From: Voacanga thouarsii
Lineage: Eukaryota; Streptophyta; Magnoliopsida; Gentianales; Apocynaceae
Assembly (NCBI GenBank): GCA_026120185.1
Contig: JANUWF010001942.1
Coordinates: 1,922,001 to 1,986,000, forward strand
Reading direction: 5' to 3'
Length of the DNA: 64,000 bases
Shown here: in pieces, positions 56,691-64,000 of the stretch
Layout: every line of letters starts with the position of its first letter
Numbering within the stretch: position 1 is the first letter of the stretch
Notes under the pieces: model-generated
What the model was told of the DNA's origin: nothing
Databases searched by the model: none
Seen by the model: the letters and a program-made list of their open reading frames with translations, nothing else
Position numbers and translations under genes: made by a program

Positions 56691-58277
56691 TGATAAACAT
56701 ATTGCTCAATCCCGGGAGTTTAAAGAAGATGATCAAGTGTTGTTGTTTAATTCTTGCTTGTGACTCTTTTCGAGTAAGTTGAAATCAAGATGGTCGAGGT
56801 CGTATGTGGTGACTAAGGTTTTTTCTTTTGGTACTCTTGAAGTCTCTCGCCCAGTTAATAGTACTTTCCAAGTCAATGGAAATAGGGTTAAGTATTATTT
56901 TGGTGAGACTTTTGACACTTTGGATCATATGGATATTTTTCTCCATGATCCCTGACTTTTCTTAGGTTCTCTTTTTAGTTGATTTTCTTTTCTTTTATTT
57001 TGATTTTATTTTCTTTTTCTAGAGATCTATTTTTTGTTTTTGTTTCTTTTGTTGTTATTTAAGTACAATTTCCCTAAGAATTCCTTATGGTGGATTCACC
57101 TATGTTGGAACAAATTCGCAGTGAAAGTATTTTCTTTTCTCTATTCTTTCTCCTTTATTGATTTTGGTCATTTGGCTTTGCTTTCATTGTTATATTTTGG
57201 CCATTGAAGACAATGTCCAATTTAAATATGGGAGAGACTTTAGTATTGAAGCTATTTTCCATATCTATTGTGTATATTGTAGCATTTATGTGGCTAAATT
57301 TTTCACAATTTTTGTGGGTTTTCATTGTTTAGCAAGGTTGTAGTTCTCTTTCTTACTTGGATATGAGTTTTGTCATTCATTTGGTGAATTTTTATGAAAT
57401 TAGTTTATTGGATAGAATATTGTTAAGAATTAAGAATTTGGATTAATCTTTGCGTATACATTAGTGTTTGAGTATTATTTGACTCATCTAGTCTGAATAT
57501 GGAGGATATGATGAATGTGAGAAAAGTTGTTGGTTAACTCTTGTATTATGGATTTAAACTTTTCTTAGCTTTGAGTTGTGATAAGGAATGTGAGGAAAAC
57601 AATGTTTGAGAGAAAAAAAACATTGTGGAAAGAAACATTGATTGTGAGTTGAAGACTGAGAAAAAACTGAATTGATTGTTGTTTCCTCTATGAAGGTGAG
57701 AAAAATGTTTTTGCTTGATTATGGGGGCCAATATGGATAGTAAAGACAAATTCACTTTCTTGAGGCTATTAATTCCCAAAAGCAAAAGAGAGAGAAAATA
57801 TTGAAAAAAAATCCTAAGTAATGACTAAAAGGGGCCAATATGGTGTGTGAAGAGAAATTCATTCACTTGAGATTATTAATTTCCTAATTCATTGAAAAAT
57901 TGAGAGAAAAAAAATGGAGTGTTTTTCTTAAATCACTACTTGAGTTGTGCAATATTTAGATTTATAATGCTTGAGTTGGTAGATAGTTTGACTTGTATGA
58001 TTCATGCTATCTATGCTTTTACTTGAAGGGTGAAATAATTTTCTTAGACTAAGGTATAAACTTGATTAATTTAACTTTAAGAGTTTTGCGATATCTTATC
58101 AAATGCTTTGAGTTGTAATTGTTTTCAAAGGGCTGGATGAATGGCAAAAGTTCTATCTAGAGTTTGAAGGGAAGTTATAAGCCATGTTATGATTTAAGTT
58201 TTGGAATGATAAAAAGCTTGTGTTTTCATGAATATTTTCTTGACCTAAGTGTTTTGCTTAAGGACAAGTAAAAGTTC
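56691..58277 (+). other. Gypsy J integrase tail and 3' non-coding zone
   Basis: Degraded integrase C-terminus runs to about 56955. The remainder is T-rich non-coding DNA typical of Athila elements, containing an internal PPT-like word after GAAGACAATGTCC at 57208-57236. Its reverse complement matches K at about 14971-15139 and 16585-17640. Confidence 0.65.
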
Positions 58278-58292
58278 AAGTGTGGGGGAATG
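58278..58292 (+). other. Polypurine tract of Gypsy J
   Basis: CAAGTGTGGGGGAATG directly precedes the LTR start at 58293. Confidence 0.85.
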
Positions 58293-59690
58293 TGATAGGG
58301 GCTAAATTCATCATTATTTTTCTAGTTATTTGAGGTTAATTTGATATACTTTTGATGCAATAACTAGGCATATTCATTCCCATTTGACATTTTTCTTGTA
58401 GAAAGTGTTTTCGAAGAATTTGTGGAGAATTGAATGGATTTCGAGCAAAAAGTGAAAAAATTCCAGCATGTACCTAACCAAGACCAGCTAGTGCACCAAA
58501 TGCCAAGTCCACTCTGGAAGAATAGGGGAAAACAGAGCAACGTCTAGGAAGCCAACCAGAATGTACCTGGTGCCAGGTGAGTCGAAGGTACCTGGCGCCA
58601 GGTCCGATCTGTAACACATGAATTCTATGCACGAATTTGATATCTTCCAATGGATTTTAGTATTTTTCAAATTCTAAAGGGCCAAGACTTCTCAAGCTTC
58701 AAATTTTGATATCAAGGGAGCCTGAAAAGATAAGAAAAGCACAATGAAAATGTGTGAATCCAAGGATCAAAACTTTCAATTACTCAAAATGAAGAGATAT
58801 TCATCATTCAAGGGGTATTATTCAAGAAGGTTTCCAAAGAGAAGAGGAGAGCTTGTCTATGAGTTCTTTCTTTTTACCTCTGTTTTTTTTTCTAGAATAA
58901 TGTGCAATTAATGTTTCCATTGTAATTTGACATTGTTTTTGGGATTCATGATTTCTTGAGTTAATTTAGTCTTTTTTTATCAATTGATGATTTGTCTTGG
59001 GATTTGATTACTTGTTTTTCTTACAAAGTTGATTGACTAATTTTTGTTATTAACTTACTTGAAAAATTGGTCGGTAATTACTTTAATTAATTAATTTCAT
59101 ATTTGTTATCTTTTAATTTGCTTGAAAAATGAGTTAATTGTCAAGAACTTGCGTAATCAAAAGTTAGTTGATGATTGCTAGAATATAGATTCATTGACTA
59201 ATTTCATGTTTTAAATCACCTAGAATATAGGAATTTATATGAGGATTGATTTTAATGCATCTTTTGAGTAAGTCTAATGAGATAGAATATATCCATTAAG
59301 TTACTTAGAATATAGGGAATCATGGATTGCAAACGAAATGGTTCTAATTTAGTCCTTCATGAGACCAAGATGATAATTGATTGCAATATTTGCTACATAA
59401 TTCAATGTCATGTTTTCAAAAGTATTTATCTAAATTACATATTTTTACATCCTTGAGTTGTATATTTTTTTTATTATCTTATCACTTTATTTGGTTGGTT
59501 AAATAATGAATGAAAAGTGATTAGTGTGTACTTGTTCTTTTGAGAATCTTTATTCATTAACTCCATATACTATACTTGTGATGAGTATACTTACTCATAT
59601 GTGTATTTTAGGATCAATGTTTTAATTAAAACTTGACTAAGGGATGGATTTAAATTTAATAATTTTTACACACCCAAAATTTATGTATCA
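58293..59690 (+). repeat. Gypsy J 3' LTR
   Basis: TGATAGGGGC to TTATGTATCA, 1398 bp, of the same family as the K LTRs. It has two palindromes, one perfect (ACCTGGCGCCAGGT, 58590-58603). The TATA position known from K is damaged. The five bases after it are CTAAC; the matching left copy is not in the window. Confidence 0.9.
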
Positions 59691-60300
59691 CTAACTTACA
59701 TATGAAATGTTATACTGGGGTATATACAAAGAACCCCAACTGCAAACTACTTAAGATTACAAACCTTAGTCAAAGAAAGCTTTAAAAAAGTTAATTTGGT
59801 CTTAAAAGACCTTACATTTCGTGGACAAGATAAATGTAGTAGAAATAAACTTGAAACAAAGCAAAACATGTGTCCAGGAGGGTTACACGCCATGTATTGG
59901 AGCTACACAACCGTGACAGAGTCAGGACTTCAAATTTTGGTCATACACAGCCAGCATGCATGGCCATGCATATGGCCATATAGATTAAATAATCGGAGGA
60001 TTTGGATTTGACAGAATGCTTTGGTTTATCACAACTACTTATTCCGTAGGAATACCAACTAAATGTCAACTCTTCACAGCAAACACATACATCAAAATTG
60101 CTAACTTTCAATCTTTCAAAGTATTATCGAACCTCCTATAGGCTATCTACCAGTGACAGTAGAACAATAGTTGAAATAATAATTTTTTTTGAAGAATATT
60201 GAGAGAGCTATTAATTTTTTACAAAGAAAACAAAAACTAACGAATAAAATTAAGAACCTGCGGCTACAAAAAGAAAGAAAACAAAAAGCCTTTTTTTTTC
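59691..60300. other. Unassigned stretch between J and Copia L
   Basis: I find no transposon protein motif, LTR match within the window, or structural RNA here. The reading frame 59796-60011 has no recognisable domain. It could be old host DNA into which J and L inserted, or a decayed repeat. The left LTR end of L is not resolved, so the right limit is approximate. Confidence 0.5.
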
Positions 60301-60544
60301 TATTGTTTGTTTTTGGTTGACCGAAATAGTGATCAACAAAATCTCACCAAACAAATACAAAGCTTTGCAATTTATCAATTGATTCCAAAAGCTATCAAAA
60401 CGATTTCGTTTTTCTCGGTTGACTACTTCAACAACAATAAAAAAGTCAACACAATTGCTATCAATAGGAATCAAAATATGAAAGTTTCAATTTCGTGTAT
60501 ATATTGCAAAACTGAAAAACCGAAACTTCATTATTATTATTATT

Positions 60545-60594
<50 letters not shown>

Positions 60595-62020
60595 CCTCAT
60601 CGTCGTCTTTGCTTTTTCATTTTTTTTCTGTTACTTGTGACGACTATCCTTCATTTCCAAAATAACAAAAGCCATCACACACAACTCTAGTGGGCTAAGG
60701 TTTTCTAATTAGCCTAAAACTAATTAAATAGCTCTCCTATTAATTAATTAATCTATTTGAGCTGAATATAAAATTATCCGAAATAATTAATTAATAAATA
60801 AATTTAATTAAATTAGCCTATAGCTACATAAATAACTCTCTTATTAATTAATTAATCCACTTAGGTCCAATATAAAATTACTCAAGATAATTAATCAATA
60901 AACTAATTTAATTAAATTAGCCCAATATATTATTCTAGCTCAAATAAATAATTATTGGACTCCTAGAATAATTTCGTCCAATATTAATTTCAATCAACAA
61001 GCCCAGATAATAAATAAAATTTATTAAAGTTACTTGAGCTATTTTGGGAACCAAAAGACATATTATCTTGGCTGCTAAAATTACCAAAATACCCTTACTA
61101 ACAAATAGCCATATTTTATCGTTTTAAATATTTTGTTTATCACCATATGGAAATATTGACCCCAAGCATAATATTGCAAGCATGAAGTCTTCAACTTACA
61201 AGTATAATGCTAAAAATACCCTTATACATAACACCCGTCATTTAGATAGGAAAATTGTACTAACACCTTCCTCAAAAACATCTACCATCCTTTGATAACT
61301 AGTCCAATAATCCATAACTTCCAGTATATACCAACTTATTTTCGGGAGCTATCCAAAAGTATACAAACTAAGTCATGCTCCCCAAGACCCTGGTTTATTT
61401 AGATTATTTTGGACAATCATAAGGTGGTGATTCTTCACTACATGAAGTATGGAAACTCTATTTTATAAGTTCGTCTTAATTAACTAGAATTATACACACA
61501 ACATACAAGGTTATTAGCTTTGCGTTAAGACCTCATTCATCATACATCAAAGTGTACAGTCGAACTTTACCAAACCACCAACTTATACTCAAGTCTAAAG
61601 GTACTCATCCACCACTAGCAACGATAAACCAATCTTTAATTATTATAGTAATTTCGTAGAGATTATTATCGCATGACCTAATTTTACTTATTTCAAATGT
61701 GCTTACACTATTAGCGTGAGTGGACTACTCATTGATCAAAGAAAAACCATTTCCTGTTTAGAAGCTATGGTGTAATGAACTAACCCTTGATGAAATGCCC
61801 AATTCCATCAATTGATCAATAATATTTTTTCTTATATCTTAATAGTTCATAATCTACTCCTTTCTATAAAAGCACGACCTAATTACGTAGATCACTTACT
61901 AATACACTTAAACCTTAATGTGTAAATATATGTAAAAAAAATAAACATTAATGAATGAAATATTTTATTAATTTTTAAAATATAGAAATACATAATCTAT
62001 TTTGAACATACATTCTAACA
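60301..62020 (-). repeat. Copia L 3' LTR (outer end uncertain)
   Basis: The inner end is clear: CATTCTAACA at 62020 followed by the PPT. From about 60700 rightward it is recognisably related to the LTR of C (for example GGGAACCAAAAGACA near 61055 and ATTGACCCCAAG near 61156). Leftward the similarity fades and no TG end can be assigned. Confidence 0.6.
60531..60594. repeat. (TTA)n(TTG)n compound microsatellite
   Basis: About five TTA units are followed by about 16 TTG units. The long poly-Cys or poly-Val reading frame that crosses it is an artefact of the repeat. Confidence 0.95.
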
Positions 62021-62034
62021 ATCTCCCACTTGCA
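62021..62034 (-). other. Polypurine tract of Copia L
   Basis: The minus strand reads TGCAAGTGGGAGAT at the LTR border, identical in core to that of C. Confidence 0.85.
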
Positions 62035-62600
62035 TTAAATGGACTATGATAGTCCATATGTGCCTACCCCTATGATATCCAAGTATCTTCGGAACATCTT
62101 CTCCATAAGAGGCTTGGTGACTAGGTTTGCCAGATTATTTGAAGAGGAAATCTGGTCAACTACTATCTTTCATTTCTGGATAAACTCCCGGATCAACTAA
62201 TACTTCATTTCAATGTGCTTGCCATTTCTATGATTTCTTAGTTCCTTACATTGCGACACAGCTCCAGAATTATAGTGATATATGATAATGTGCCTGTCTA
62301 TTTGTGGCACAACTCTAAATTTTATGAGGAACTTCTAGAGCTAAACCGCTTCTTTTAAAGCTTTTGAAGCTGCCACATACATAGCTTCCATAGTGGAATC
62401 AACAATACATGTTTGCTTTGCACTCCTCCATGAAATGGCTCCTCCAGACAAGTAAAAATGTATCCATTATTGGATTTGCTTATATCTTTTTCCACTTGGA
62501 AGGCTGAGTTAGTGTAATCAGTAGGAATTAAATCACCAGCTCTATAAACAAGCATATAATTCCTCGTTCCCTTTAGGTACTTAAGTATATGCTTTACAGT
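62035..62600 (-). pseudogene. Copia L RNase H
   Basis: The open part (62355-62555) reads MLVYRAGDLIPTDYTNSAFQ and KSNNGYIFT. The catalytic Asp of the YTD box is Asn here (YTNSAFQ). Frames then break; downstream pieces correspond to the EAxYVAASKA and DPxTK regions seen in C. It is inactive. Confidence 0.75.
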
Positions 62601-63776
62601 TTACTAATGTTCTTCCCATGGGTTTGACTAATACTTACTAACCATGCCTACTGCAAATAGATATCTGGCCTTGTACAAAGCGTGGCATAAAAAAAACTTT
62701 CCCCTGTCGAGGTATAGGAAATTCTTCTCATCCTTTTCTTTTCTTCCTATGTTTTAGGACAATGTTTAGAAGACAAGGCCAATCCGTACTTAAAGGGTAT
62801 GATTGCCCCTTTACAACTGATCCATGCTACACTTAACCAGTATCTTGTCAATGTAAGCAAATTAGGATAAATCTAACATTCTTTACTTTTTATCTCTAAG
62901 AAGCTTTATTCCAAGAATGAAGCTAGCTTCTCCTACATCCTTCAAGTTAAATTGACTTGATAGCCAAACCTTTATAGATGACAATTTCCCTATATCATTT
63001 CTTATGAGTAGAATATCAACTACATAAAATACCATAAAAGACACGTTGTTCCCATCTATCTTCCTATACACGTATGGTTTTATCTACGTTTTGTATGAAA
63101 CCATAAGACTTTATAGTCTCATCAAAATGTATGTTCTATACACGTAATGCTTGCTTAAGTCCATAAATAGACTTCTTAAACTTACTGACCATAAGTTCTT
63201 GGCCTTTCTCAATAAAGCCTTTAGAGTAGGTCATGTAGATATCTTCACTAAAATAGTTATTAAGAAAAACTGTCTTGACATCCATCTGCCATATCTTGTA
63301 CTCATAATGACATGCGATGGCCAAGAGAATGCGAATGGACTTAAGCATGGCAACAAGTGGAAATGTATTCCCATAATTGATCCCTTCTTTCTGAGTATAA
63401 CCTTTTGCAACCAACCTTACTTTATTAGTTTCTACTTTTCCATTTGCACATCTCTTTCTCTTGTATACCCACTTGCACTAATGGGTTTAATTTTTCTAGG
63501 TGTAATGACAAGATCCCAGACTTAATTGATATACATAGAAGCAATCTCAGCATCCATTGCCATTTGCCATTTATCTGCATCAAAATCAGTAATAGCCTCA
63601 TTATATCTAGCAGGATCTTGTTTTGTTGGTCGGAAACTATCACAAAGGCTTTTCTAGTCCATCTTTCAAGAACCCTAAATATCCTCCCACTATGATGTGG
63701 TTCACTTTGTATAGGAATACCTAGTTGTGCCTCTTGAGGCTCCTTAATTGGGGTACTAGAATTTGAAGTGTCATTC
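62601..63776 (-). pseudogene. Copia L reverse transcriptase and integrase end
   Basis: The minus strand has VAKGYTQKEGINY, ILLAIACHYEYKIWQMDVKT, SIYGLKQALRV (63136-63414) and the catalytic region VFYVVDILLIRND (63013-63030), where YVDD has become YVVD. The KVWLSSQFNLKDVGEASF block follows. Between 63430 and 63776 only degraded linker and the integrase C-terminal tail remain, cut by the LTR of M. Confidence 0.8.
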
Positions 63777-64000
63777 TATTAGTATTATGTCCCAGAGGCA
63801 ATCACTTATATATTGTATGTGGCACATTTATTGATAAAAATTATTCTTGATTTTTCAATTTAATTGATCATTTGTGCATATGTGTATAAAATAGTTAGAT
63901 CAAGTCCCAAGCCATAGTATAGCGTAAAGGAAATAATGATAGAGATTATAATGTGAGATTCCTACTACACTATATCGTACTTGTGCTTAAATTATCCCTA
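63777..64000 (+). mobile_element. Copia M, start of an LTR (runs off the window)
   Basis: At 63777 a plus-strand LTR of the A/B family begins: TATTAGTATTATGTCCCAG, where A has TGTTAGTGTTATGCCCTAG. The match continues to the window end (AAGGAAATAATGATAGAGAT and TGAGATTCCTACTACACT). It interrupts the RT-integrase linker of L. Whether it is a complete element or a solo LTR cannot be told here. Confidence 0.8.

Larger units (their letters stand above)
53647..59690 (+). mobile_element. Athila-like Gypsy element J, protease to 3' LTR
   Basis: The plus strand gives protease, RT, RNase H, integrase, a 1.3 kb 3' non-coding zone, PPT and 3' LTR. The LTR and the non-coding zone are shared with K. Gag and the 5' LTR are absent, presumably displaced by I and the layers to its left. 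The lineage call rests on the protease (RGIIE...VLVKVDKF, VDFVILDMDED, VPLILG) and RT (CxxFGTF, EVFIDDFSIFG) being of Athila type. Confidence 0.85.

Noticed and set aside
59691..60300. Possible host gene between J and L
   Set aside because: No open frame of useful length, no splice-like exon pattern and no known motif on either strand; reported only as unassigned.
60307..60690. 127-codon frame with a poly-Cys run
   Set aside because: The run is produced by the (TTG)n microsatellite; the remainder shows no protein signature.

Overview
The window looks like gene-poor, repeat-rich nuclear DNA of a flowering plant. It is AT-rich and almost entirely built of LTR retrotransposons in both orientations. 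I see no convincing host gene, tRNA, rRNA, CRISPR array or bacterial-type gene. The plant origin follows from the element types: Ty1/Copia elements with about 1.8 kb LTRs, a Met-initiator-type primer site and a 1.7 kb leader (Angela/BARE-like); Ty3/Gypsy chromovirus-like elements with 3-4 kb LTRs and a chromodomain remnant (Tekay/Del-like); and Athila-like Gypsy elements with a tRNA-Asp-type primer site. The species cannot be named from this sequence alone.

Layout, using letters for my own bookkeeping. G (1-1318, minus): Gypsy gag and protease remnant. A (1319 to about 8365, minus): Copia element, 5' LTR lost. E (about 8366-8668, plus): tail of a chromodomain Gypsy with PPT and the first bases of its LTR. 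F (about 8669-13442 and 20863-21523, minus): Gypsy protease, gag and 5' LTR, split by K. K (13443-20862, minus): Athila-related element with both LTRs and a perfect 5-bp target duplication but no gag-pol, itself carrying a solo Copia LTR (15140-16584). B (21524-30364, minus): nearly complete Copia, 5' LTR truncated. D (30365-30421 and 39591-42655, plus): Gypsy pol split inside its protease by C. C (30422-39590, minus): full-length Copia with both LTRs. H (about 42656-49880, minus): Gypsy RH, RT, protease, gag and 5' LTR. I (49881-53646, minus): Gypsy gag start and 5' LTR. J (53647-59690, plus): Athila-like pol and 3' LTR. Then about 0.5-0.8 kb of unassigned DNA, L (about 60300-63776, minus): Copia 3' LTR, RH and RT, and M (63777 to the window end, plus): start of a Copia LTR inserted into L.

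The elements do not form a cooperative gene system; they are layered insertions. Well-supported nesting events are K in F, the solo LTR in K, C in D, and M in L. Likely ones are I in J and H in I. Every pol region carries stops or frameshifts, and most have lost catalytic residues. The most interesting signals are non-coding: a 287-bp leader block almost identical between A and B; short sequence islands kept between otherwise divergent Gypsy LTRs; palindromic GGCGCC-centred motifs shared by Athila LTRs and Copia leaders; a second primer-site copy and repeated PPT-like modules in the gene-less element K; and uneven divergence between the two LTRs of C.
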